Position numbers and translations under genes: made by a program. From Diplolepis rosae (lineage: Eukaryota; Arthropoda; Insecta; Hymenoptera; Diplolepididae), in assembly GCA_030998225.1 (NCBI GenBank), contig JAPYXD010000753.1:3658001-3722000 (forward strand): a stretch of DNA of 64,000 bases, given 5' to 3'. The notes under the pieces were generated by a model, which was not told where the DNA came from, did not search any database, and saw only the letters and a program-made list of their open reading frames with translations. Positions 46,494 to 57,036 of this stretch are shown here, in pieces (the first letter of the stretch is position 1; the number at the start of each line of letters is the position of its first letter).

Positions 46494-47367
46494 TTCTCCC
46501 ACGTAGTTTCTAATATAATTTTGTATGTGTCTTCTTAGGTCAATATTTTTAATACGGGAATGCTTATTTTCACGGGAAGAATATTCTTCACAACTTGGCC
46601 GTGTCCAATATTCAAAAATGAATAATTTAGCGCTAAATATATGTATTTTACAACATTTTCAATTTGAAGAAAAAATTTCTTTTCTCGAATACCGGCATTG
46701 GAGAATCAATTTTAATAAATGTGATGCAGTCAAGTTGTTGGAAAATCTTTTTTACAGGAAAACAAACAATAGTTGATAAAAATCCAATATATTTTTTAAA
46801 AATTGATATTTATTGGTATAAAAAATAAAGTTTTTCCTTTAATCTGATATAATCAATAGCAATATTGTCATTTTTTGCATAAATAATTAAATATTTTTTT
46901 CCGCAAACCTTTTTTCTGCAAAACAGCTATTAAAATTCATTTATGTAGGTGTAGATCTCAAATTTTTAAGGAATTTTATGGTAAATGTTATTTACAAAAC
47001 AGAATAAATCGTCTACTTATTTATACGATTTTAACGAGCATGATTACTTTGTTATTTTATTAATTATATTATTAATATAAACTACAATTAGTCTATGTTG
47101 TGATATAATTAGTATTAGTTAAAAATATAATATCAACCCCCAGTAATTGAGAATAGAAATTTTGGATAATTCATCAGAAGCTAGCATAACATTTTAAATG
47201 TGAATTAATTTATTTATGGCATAACTGTAATGACAAGAAGTGGAAAGCCTAAAGCAAATGTGTGACCATTTTATGAATCAAGAAAACAAATATTCAAATG
47301 ATGAAAAATAGTTTTATTCCAAGATATAAAATGTCGCAATTGTAGCAAATATTTAGACTATGTTTGG
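46494..47367. other. Upstream flank of array gene copy B
   Basis: From about 46730 collinear with 20806-21990 of unit 1 minus the 544-bp insertion. No gene. Confidence 0.5.
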
Positions 47368-47376
47368 TTTATATAA
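47368..47376 (+). promoter_or_regulatory. Candidate TATA box, gene copy B
   Basis: TTTATATAA 52 bases before ATG 47428, identical to copy A. Confidence 0.45.
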
Positions 47377-47427
47377 CGAAAATCCAGTTTCCAGAATCAC
47401 ACCTATATTTGTGATACAACTGAGAAA

Positions 47428-47509
47428 ATGTATTTTGTCAACGTTGTAAACATGATGATTCCTATAATTATCTTCATTTGTATTTCTATATCTTCAGCTC
47501 AGTCTACTG
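47428..47509 (+). CDS. Copy B exon 1, signal peptide
   Basis: As copy A with Gly24 changed to Ala (SSA/QST), a better signal peptidase site. The 12-base-earlier donor is lost (GT to CT), which identifies ACTG|GTAAAT as the working donor. The upstream short frame of copy A is absent. Confidence 0.7.
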
Positions 47510-47733
47510 GTAAATATAAAAAATTAATATTTTATTTTAACATTTATACACATTTAAAACAATTAAATAATAGTCTAATTAAAACAATGAAAAATCTGAT
47601 TCGGGCACTTTTTGCGATATTTTTGTTGAACAATGTTTGCTAAAAGGTCAATTAAGGTAGTTTACGTGCGGAAAAACAGGCCTCTGTAAAAAAAATGTCT
47701 ATGTTTTTAAAAGTTGAAATGATATTCTTAGTA

Positions 47734-47815
47734 TTGTATTTTGTCAACGTTGTAAACATGAAGATTCCTATAATTATCTTCATCTGTATTTCTATATCTT
47801 CAGCTCAGTCTACTG
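47734..47815 (+). CDS. Duplicated exon-1-like segment, copy B
   Basis: Same 306-bp offset as in copy A; first codon TTG, inner ATG at 47758 (MKIPIIIFICIS), donor kept. Confidence 0.45.
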
Positions 47816-48221
47816 GTAAATATAAAAAATTAATTAGTTGAGTTTGAAATTTCTGCCACTTCCTACATTATGGGAGAATCACTAGTCGTGTATCAGATAG
47901 GATCCGTTGCCGACAGGTGTCCTCCTAGACAATTTCAAAATCTTATGTCGCAAATAATTGCAAATTAAATTAAAATTCAAATTTAAGAATTTCAAATCTT
48001 TCTGTGGAAAAATAAACGCTTTCGACTGCAAAAACAAAAAGAAAGGCAAACGTTTCGGCCACAAATGATCATTCTGTGAGAGACTCCGGTAACTAAGTCC
48101 TCAAGAAAAGTTTTCAAAGCTTTAAACCTTGTTCGCGTTTCGTCATTTATAACCAAGTGGACATCTTTCTTTAATAGTAAAATCTAAAAAAATTTTCGGT
48201 CGGTTCGTATGCAATAGTATA

Positions 48222-48660
48222 ATACGTGCCTAGGCGTACAATGAGGGATATTGCGTGACGAGCGACAATGCTCGCAGGAGATCGAAGCCGAGGTGCGATC
48301 AGTCCTACGAGCATTGTCGCGAGTCTCGTAATTTTCCGAATTGTGTGCATTGGCACGTATTCTATTTTATGTGACTTCGGTGCGTATACGAGTTTTTATG
48401 CATACACTCGAATCTAATCTAGTATTGTCGTTGTTTGCGGCGCTAGTCATTACTACTAGTCCCGGCCATTTTGCATTTATCGATCTTGTGTAGTAGTAGC
48501 TTGTTGCAATAGAGCATGCGCAGTTCAAATTTACAAGGCTTTGGCAGTAAGGTGCTAACGCTGTACGAAGAAGAAACAGAATAAGAAGAAGATTGTGCTC
48601 CGTTGCATGGCTTTAGGCGCATGCGCAGTTCAATTTTTACATTTTTTCCCTCTGTAGCGC
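48222..48660. mobile_element. Foldback element copy in intron 1 (unit 2)
   Basis: Hairpin centre (CGACAATGCTCGCAGGAG / CGAGCATTGTCG) followed by one full arm ending GCGCATGCGCAGTTCAATT. The unit 1 version at 22745-23050 is more truncated. Confidence 0.6.
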
Positions 48661-48937
48661 AATAAAAAACATTGCGCTGCTGTTAACTGTAGCGAAAAAA
48701 CGAGTTTGCGCGCCGGTGGCACATACAAATTTTTATTGTTTTTTCATTTTATCCGGTTTTTTTTATTCACAGTGAACTCCAAATATTTTTTCAATTCGTG
48801 ATGCTGTATACTGGACAACTTCATTTTGAATTGCAAGCTATGAGATAAGTTTTTGATTCCTATGATAATCCTTATTTCAATTATCTCCTATATTCTAATC
48901 TTTAACAGAAATTTTGAATTGATCTTTGAATTTATGG

Positions 48938-48975
48938 CACTGAAGAGGGCCTCCACATGTGGCCGAAACGTTTGC
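48938..48975 (+). ncRNA. Hammerhead-ribozyme-like motif, + strand, unit 2
   Basis: CTGAAGA at 48940-48946 and GAAAC at 48965-48969 around a GGCC/GGCC stem; the loop differs from the unit 1 copy. Confidence 0.5.
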
Positions 48976-50545
48976 CTTTCTTTCTTTTTTTGCGTATTCT
49001 TATATCTAATAGTGATAATTTTAATCGAAAACAAAATAAAAAGAAACTGACCCTGTGCCAAAATAACGAGAAACGAACAAAAATTCGATGAATTTTGGGT
49101 CAATATAATAACAGACATGATCAAACATGTCACTATAAAATTATTCATATTATTGAACGGATTTTTCCCATACCTGAATATATAAGCCTAGAATGTATTT
49201 TGTGTATTTTTCTCAAAAAACCAAAGTTTAGGTGGAGGTGCTGACTGCCCGATCAGCTAACACCTCCAGTACATATAAACCTTAAAGTTTAAAAAACTTA
49301 CTATACCCGAATTTCGGGCTATTTTCGGGCTCTTAAAATACCCAAAGATGAATTTCGAGAAAACAACCCATATCACTGTTAAGCAACCCTTAATTTTGAA
49401 AATACATTTTGGGCAAAATAAACTACTCCAGAATTTCGGACTATTTTCGGGCCTCTCATAATGTCTTTATCGATTTTTAAAGTTCCCAAAAAGATGGTTT
49501 TTATCCAAAATCGTCACTACATGGCCAGGCAGGGGTGCATTCTGATGTTAAGGGCTGGAGCCTATATGAACCCTTCAACCTTTTAAAACGGGTGATAGGT
49601 AATGGGTTGAAAGTTCTGGATACTTTGAACCCTAATTGAGCCCGAATTGTTTTATCAAGAGGAAAACTTCGTAAAAGCTGTTTTTGAATTATTACTAGAG
49701 TGAGGCTACTAGCTTTACGGTATTTTGGTCCTGTCAGGTTTACGTAACTAAGAAAATATGTTTTTTTATAAAAAAAATTTTAAACTTACCAAAATTAATA
49801 CTTTTAATAATATTTTTTGTAATAGAATTTTTTCTTACTATCGCTTCATACCATTTACTAAATAATTATTGAATTATTTAAAATTTGTTTAAATGATTTG
49901 AGTCATTAAAAATCATATAAAAACAAACTATCTTTGATTAAACAAAACAAATTCTTTGGTTGATCCAACGAAAATTTTGTTGGTCTAACCAAATATTTTT
50001 ATTTACGTTCGGACAGGAAAATCCTTTGTTCGGCCGATTTTCAAATCGGGGTTCGGCAAGGAATTTAATAAATTCAGTCTTGGTAAACACACAGATCTTT
50101 CACAAATATTGGGTAACTACAATTGTAACGACCGATAATACTACAGTCGAAGTCCGATTTCTTTTCGCCAGCCCTCACAGAAGATCACGTCATATCTTTA
50201 GTGCGTCTGCGCGCGAATATGCGCTTGCACGTGCAAGCGAGTGTGAATCTGCACATGCCTAACATAAAATATATCTCTTATAGAGCGGGCATGGATGAGG
50301 CCATCGTTATCTTTCGAGTTCCCAGAATTTCCCCTAACTTCAAACTCCGGAATTCGAAACTTATCGGATTTGAACTGTACCCCTTTAGAACTTTACCGTG
50401 CCCTACTGCGTACCCAAATAGATCTCTAAACTTGAGGTTTTTAAAATTGACGCCCTAGTGTACTTTTGGTGCCTGTTAAGCAATATTAAACTTTTTACGT
50501 AAGCTATGAATTGCATCATGCTGTAACTTCTTTATCTTTTTACAG

Positions 50546-50850
50546 GATCTAACTCATCATTATTTGAAAGTAAAGTAGTAGGTGGTTACTCAGAGAATAA
50601 ATTATTTAAAATAAAATATGTAGGTTATATAATAACAGTATCATCGATGCGTAAACGCGTGGCCACAGCAAATTTTATTAATGAAGGCTATTGTTTAGTC
50701 TCATTGAATTGGGCTATTATAATAAAGGGAAGTGAACAAAATTATCGTGCGGTGACTCCAGTATTTCTCGGACAAGAAGAACTTTTCATTGACAGCGCGT
50801 TTTATAATGGCGTAACTGGTGGGATAGCAGCGTTTTGGGGAGTTTTTAAA
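50546..50850 (+). CDS. Copy B exon 2
   Basis: Same length and splice sites as copy A exon 2, but about 35 of 101 residues differ, including ESKVVGGY versus ESKVLRGY and CLVSLNW versus CLVSRHW. No stop codon. Confidence 0.72.
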
Positions 50851-51103
50851 GTAAGTTATAAAATTTAAATTGACCATATGACTGTATAAATATTTCTTTT
50901 CCCTTTTATCAATCCTTTTCTCCTTCTTCCCTCTTCTCTTTTCACGTTTCTACCTTCATTTTTCGACTTATCATTGACAACCTGTGTGAAAGGAGAAATT
51001 ATTCAGACTTTTATTATTATGCACAATTATGAAAAAATGTTAGCAATTATATTAGACAATTTGAACATTTATGTAGTAAAGTCGAAGAAATCTGAAAATA
51101 ATT

Positions 51104-51190
51104 CTGCTCCAAGCAGGGTTCGAACTCGCGCACTCGTGGCCCGTAGGCTAGAACGTAGACCGCTGAACTGTGAAACCATTCCAAAGGCAC
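51104..51190 (-). ncRNA. tRNA-derived SINE or tRNA relic, unit 2
   Basis: As 25915-26000, with B-box GAGTTCGAACCC on the minus strand. Confidence 0.5.
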
Positions 51191-51349
51191 TTTGATTATT
51201 AGTTACATGACCCACAGCCTGAGATGCCCCATTTTCTTACGAGTTTTACTTTGAAAAACCCTCCTGTTGTTAGTGAAATCGTTTCCCAAGCGTAAAAAAA
51301 CAAATTTGTTTTTCTAAATGCAAATTCTACATAGCGGTATACAGATGGT

Positions 51350-51974
51350 CCTTAGTAATTAAAAACTTTATAAAGTCACTTTTATAAATTAGTGACTTTT
51401 TATGAAGTCAATTTCATAAAACTTTTCATAAAAATTGTCTTCATGAAATGCGTATTTTTATAAAAATACGTAACTTTATAAAATCTCTCACTTTTATAAA
51501 GATCTATCTTTTAATTTCTTTATAAAAACGTTTAACTTTCTAAAATTTTTATATATTGTAGTTGATTCTATCGAAAATTGGTATGTTCATAAAGTTTTTA
51601 TAAAATGAATTTATATGAACTGTTTAGAATATTTGTAAAGTTTGTATCCACTTTCTTGTAAGATTGATTTAATAAAAGCACGTGTTTTGTTATAAATTCA
51701 ACATTATTATAAAATGTATACATTATGAAATATATATGAATGTAATTTTATGAAAACTAAATAAATGTACCAATTTCGTATGTAGTAAACCTTATGAAAA
51801 TTTTATAAAGTTTTCTGTTTTTATAAAAAACTTTTTTTTATTAAAAGACCAAACTTTATAAAATTTTTGTATAGTTGACTTTATGAAAAGTCAGTATTTT
51901 TATGAGGATTCGTTTTTTATAAAAAATCGCAATTCATAAAATGAGCAGACTGTATAAAAAAATTTTAATTCAAG
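51350..51974. repeat. TTTATAAA-motif-packed region
   Basis: Begins AAAACTTTATAAAGTCAC and repeats TTTATAAA / TTTTATGAA dozens of times. Unit 1 keeps only the first 170 bases (26160-26330). Confidence 0.55.
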
Positions 51975-51978
51975 ATAT

Positions 51979-52741
51979 TGTTACGTCACAAGTAGGTAAA
52001 TACTTTGATCGAAGATTCCTCGTTTTAAGTTAGGATCGAATGATCCTCGCTTAGGGATGAGGATAAGTCAATGAAACGACACAATGATTATTAATTAAAA
52101 CAAATTAAATTTATTAAAATAATTATAATTTGGAATTTATAAAATTATGGATACAATTGGTATGTAATTGGAGGCACAGACTGGTTGGTTGGAAAAAGAC
52201 AGAAGATAGAGAGAGAAGTACGGTACCTGTTGTTGACTGTCGAATGGTTCCCTTTTAATTAATCCGCACAGATGTGAGGAAGACAGCAATATAATCCAAT
52301 TGGTGTGAGGAAGACAGCAATATAATCCAATTTGTGGGAGGAAGACAGCAATATTATCATCTTGGTGTGAGGAAGACAACAATATTATCTCACTTAGGCA
52401 CTGACTAAAATTCTTTTAAGGATTTGAAAACGGACCACGGTAAATTTATGACTCTCAGGTCTTCACACTGGTACACTGCTTATTTATTTAATTTGATTTA
52501 ATTTTAAGTGGTAAACCACTTAAATTCTGCTCACAAGACTAGTTTTACACTTGGCGGCGTGTCCTTTTTATATTATATTTTTTGGTGACATCAAGCATTG
52601 CGCATTCTCCCGCTGTGTGTGATGTAGTTATACCTCTCTTTTCAATAGGTGGTTTTCTCTCCCTTTTAGTAATTTCCCCAGATTTTTCTCTAGACCTAGC
52701 CTGTGCCAATAGTGCATTCTAATACGTCGCGGGACGTGACA
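51979..52741 (-). mobile_element. Solo LTR, 763 bp, with 4-bp target repeat
   Basis: TGTTACGTCAC at one end and GGGACGTGACA at the other, i.e. TG...CA, flanked by ATAT at 51975-51978 and 52742-52745. Contains four about-30-bp units around GTGAGGAAGACAGCAATAT (52270-52385). No internal coding region adjoins it. Strand is a guess. Confidence 0.6.
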
Positions 52742-52754
52742 ATATGTGTTGATG

Positions 52755-52860
52755 TCGATAGTTGGCTTTAGGGTCCAAGGTTAGTAAAAACTCAGCGTTT
52801 TACATAATCTGACGTTTCGGCTCTGATCGGAGCCCTCATCAGTGATTTATTTTGAATCTT
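52755..52860 (-). ncRNA. Hammerhead-ribozyme-like motif, minus strand, intron 2 of unit 2
   Basis: Core boxes intact on the minus strand (CTGATGA 52842-52836, GAAAC 52818-52814). Confidence 0.5.
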
Positions 52861-55115
52861 GAGTAAAATTGTGATTTTGTGTATAAATGTGTACAAAATC
52901 ACAATTTTACTTATTAAAGGTCGATGCAAGTCGAGAATATTAAAAAAATGCAAAGTTGACTTCATAAAAAGTCATTAATTTTTTTGAAAGTTTGTGTTTT
53001 CATATAAAGTAGCGTTTTATCAAAAAAAAGCAAAGATTTATAAATATTTTTTCAAGTTCACTTCCTCAAATAGGTACACGTACACATGTACGCTAAGTCA
53101 CTATGTGCGCCAAAAATACACTACTACATTCGAGCTTGACGCACGTCTGTATACACACGCACATAAGTACACTGCTCACGCGAGCACGCCGCACACTAAT
53201 CCACAAAGTCGTGTATAGTTGATGCCATCAGTCAGAGAAAAACCAGTAAAATCTGCCTTTAACTTGAGCTATTTATTTCGATAATTTATTTTCTTATATT
53301 TTCTTTAAGTAAGGTACTATTTCCGTCAAAATTTGAATAACAACTTACCTTTAAAAAAATTAAATACTTTCATTTTTTATCCTCTTATTTCACTTTCGGA
53401 ATAGTATATACTCCATTTCAACTAGCAAATTTTCCTCTTTTCTACCACCTGAGGTAGAATTCCTATAAAAAACAGGAAAAATTCAGATATATTTTTCCCA
53501 GTGTAAAGACTGTAACTAGCAGTTAACAGTGTTTCCCTAAAATCAAGTAATAATTATTTCCAACGTTATTAACATTTAAAAAATATTATCTCAATATTCT
53601 GCTGTATCATTTTTTACGATTCCAACGGTATAAAAAACTTATTTTGCAACTTTTTGTATTTAACGGTGTTATTCCAAATCACAGCAGATTTTTTAAATAT
53701 TTTATTCGTCGCATTTTACGGTCTAGGATTTATAATAATTAAATACAAAAATTGACGGTTCTTTCAGACAAATAATTGAAGAATGAGAAAAAATCTACCT
53801 CTGCCCAGATTCAAACCATAAATAACTCTGTCATTAAAGAAAAGTAAAACACTTGAAAAGGTGGAATAATGAAGTCAATATAAATATAATAAAAGAATTT
53901 GGACTGAGGAAATTTTCCAAAAATTCAAACGTTATTGTTACTAAAAGTCTAATAAGACTAAAATAAGAAATTTTATTTTTCGCATAATTTACCCAATTCG
54001 GCGTAAATTTTTGCAATTTTGACCGGTAACGAAATTAATCAGTTTCGACAAAGATTCGCAGCTTCAATATGCGAACATAGGGATTTTTAATTTTTTGAAA
54101 TGAAAAGAAGCCTCTTTTACGAAGTACTGCAAACGAAGCGAAGTTTTTTTATTTATTCTTGAATAAAATGAACTAGCATGAGTTTCCATTTCCATACAAT
54201 AAACATGCTGCAGATGTTTTGGCACATGTTGTCAATTTTTACTTGCAATACCGAATACGTCAGTTTGTAAAAACTACAATGTCAGATCTCTTGTTGCACG
54301 AATTTATTATTTCTTTAATATTGAAATCTTATTTTTAAGAAATATTGGCAAATATTTATTTCATTTAATAATGTATATGTGATATTCGTCATATAAGTAA
54401 TATTCTTCTGATAAAGCATTGACTTTTTAACTATATTTCATAAAAATTATAAATAATGAAAATAAAGAATTTATTTGTACTTGCAATACTCGATTACATT
54501 TGATTACATTTCAAATGTAGAATTATTTTTATTCGAGCCCCCTAGATATTCTTCTAAAAATATTTAAAACAAAAAAACTATTCGGAAATAATATATATAT
54601 TTAACAAAATTTACTGAAAGTATAAATATAAAATACATAATGGTCAATGCAAGTCCAGAATGTGAATATAATTAATAATTTATTTTATTTATAATAATTA
54701 ATAATTGAGTAAATTATGCAAAAAATAAAATTTCTTTTTATGATCGTATTACACTTTTAGAAACAATAACGTTTAAATCTTTGAAAACATTTCCTCAGTC
54801 CAAATTATTTTATTATATTTATTCTGACTTCATTATTCCACCTTTTCAAGTGTTTTATTTTTCTTTAATGACAGAATTATTTATGGTTTATAAAATGCCA
54901 AGAATAAATCAATTTAATAACATTTTTGCAAATTTTTATTGCAGTAATTTTGTATAATTTCCCATGCATTTGTAGCTTTTGTCGGCCCAAAGTACTGACA
55001 GTGCCGCCCTCGGCAAAGACCAACTCTCAAGTCACTTTCTTTCTTCAGGCTAGAATAGGGGTACCACCCGTGTGGTAACGTGTTGAAGACTTTGAAATTT
55101 CAAATATGTTTTTAG

Positions 55116-55366
55116 TTACTGAAAGAAGTTACGAGTGACGAGCTGTACTTTAAATTCGTTAATCCGCGTGTCCCTGAATTTCTAATGGATATAACCTACT
55201 ATGTCGGAGGATGGCGTCTCAGTAAGGGATATAGACCCCCCACTCCAAAACACTTGAAAGTGAAATTATCATCATACGAAATTTGCAAGGTTCAAATTGC
55301 AGTCACTTATAATAAAAATTTACATAATCTTGCATGCGGTATGATCGAAGGGGAACTTTACAGGAG
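55116..55366 (+). CDS. Copy B exon 3 (frameshifted)
   Basis: Keeps DITYYVGGW and the two cysteines. One extra codon in the RLSKGYRPPTPKH stretch, and GAAGGGGAA in place of GAAGGGGGAA removes one base just before the donor. Without splicing the frame ends at TAG 55368. Confidence 0.6.
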
Positions 55367-55446
55367 GTAGTTATGTCTACGATCTTTCATTTTTCATATT
55401 TGACATTGATAGGGTGTGTTAAAACAAAAGAGCTATTCTATTTTAG

Positions 55447-55600
55447 CTTGATGAGGGCACTGGTTTGTTTTTGAATGATGAGGAATTGTTGGGAATCACT
55501 GTTCGACTTCCTGATGAGCGTTGTAAATATACTATTTTTGCACTCCTTTACAACGATGCTCGGATTATCTATGAGTTTGCAAAAAGAAAACTGAGATCTT
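55447..55600 (+). CDS. Copy B exon 4
   Basis: Same length as copy A exon 4, starting LDEGTGLFLNDEELLGITVR; open in its ancestral frame. Changes cluster in DERCKYT and LYNDARII. Confidence 0.62.
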
Positions 55601-55706
55601 GTGAGTAAAAATTTAAGTTTACAATAAGCCTTGCACTTCTTGATCGCTTGATATTCTTTTAATAGTGGCGCTACAGTTGTCGTAATAAGCTTATGTCGGT
55701 AATCTA

Positions 55707-56839
55707 CACGGAGAAAAATGGACATTGACCCATAATATCTAGATATTGAGGCACAATGTCAGTAGCATTCAACTATGTGACAAACATTTAGATATTCTAC
55801 TTCAATGCCTGTCAGGGACGGATCCAGGGGGGTGGTCCTGGGGGTCCGCCCCCCCCCCCGAAATATCAGACACCCTCAAATCTTACTGGCGAAAATATTC
55901 GAGTTTGTCTAACACTATTCTAACGTCACGTTTTGTGAAAGCCGAAATATCTTTTATTTTTAAATTTTTCGATCGGACCCCCCCCCCCCCCACCCAAATT
56001 TTTTTCTAGATCCGTCCCTGATGCCTGTAGATATTGACAAAAAGATATTAACCACCAGTATCTCAGATATTGAGCTTGATTATCTCAGATATTAAAAATG
56101 AGAATATTCAAGATACTAAACTTCTGAATATTCTCGTTAGTAAACTTGAATGTCTGAGGTACTAAAGTTAAATATCTCAGATGCTTAACATCAATATCAG
56201 GTATACTGAAAAGGTAAGTTATAGATGTTACAACTCAATGTCTAAGATACTCAAAAAATTATTTTAAAGATTATAAAATAACTACACATTCATTTTTTAG
56301 AAAAATTCAAATTATATTATATTATGTAGTAAATTTATACTTCGCTCTCATTTTCATTATTTGGCATGTCTAAAATTAATTTAATGTTCTTGTTAGAAAC
56401 TTAACCTTAACACTAAGGTTAGATTTCATTCTCGGCTATAAACCACATATAGAGAAAATATATAACTTATATGTTTTTCTTACTGCATCTCAAGTTAAAG
56501 ACACGATCAATTTTATTCCATTAGAAACACTTATTAGAATTCAAGGAAACTTTAATAAAATTTCAAAATTTATCGTTCCGGAACGCGGCAAGCAGGTCAC
56601 TCTTAGATTCACTTAGATTTCGATGAGCGCGAAAAAGTGATCACATGACCTTTATATATATGCGCGCGCACTTCATGCTTCAATATCTAAACTATTGAAT
56701 CTGAATATCAAATGTTACTTCTCTGGAAAATCTTATATATTGAAAAAAAATATTTTAATATTGCGTGTCAGTATCTAGATATTATGGATGAATATCTCCT
56801 ATTTGAATATTTACTTTTCAATATCCATTTTTCTCCGTG
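55707..56839. mobile_element. CACGGAGAAAAATGG-ended element, intron 4 of copy B, unit 2 only
   Basis: TIRs CACGGAGAAAAATGG and CCATTTTTCTCCGTG, TA at 55705-55706 and 56840-56841; unit 1 empty site AATCTAGATATG at about 29690. Interior rich in ATCTCAGATATT variants. Hosts a nested hAT-type MITE. Confidence 0.85.
55813..56020. mobile_element. hAT-type MITE, 208 bp, nested
   Basis: TIRs CAGGGACGGATCC and GATCCGTCCCTG; 8-bp target repeat ATGCCTGT at 55805-55812 and 56021-56028. Eight-base target repeats are the hAT signature. Contains C-runs of 11 and 14. No transposase. Confidence 0.85.
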
Positions 56840-56948
56840 TAGATATGTGTTAATTTGATATTTAACAGTTAATGACAGACTACATTTATTCTGTGATATT
56901 ATGAAAAGTAAAATACGTCGAAACACCTTGTTAGGGGCATGCGATACC

Positions 56949-57036
56949 TAACACTAGAACTACCGACGATTAAGGTATACCTACTTCTACCATGTCAAAC
57001 AAGTCATTTTGACCCCCTTGGTAGTTCTAGTGTTAA
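56949..57036. mobile_element. 88-bp inverted-repeat MITE (CACTAGAACTACC), intact in unit 2
   Basis: TAACACTAGAACTACC mirrored by GGTAGTTCTAGTGTTA; this is the uninterrupted version of 29794-30889. Confidence 0.65.

Noticed and set aside
45945..46538. Several overlapping ORFs on both strands, rich in FPKN/GNIPQ
   Set aside because: They arise from GGGGAA/TTCCCC palindromes, which are open in many frames; not coding.
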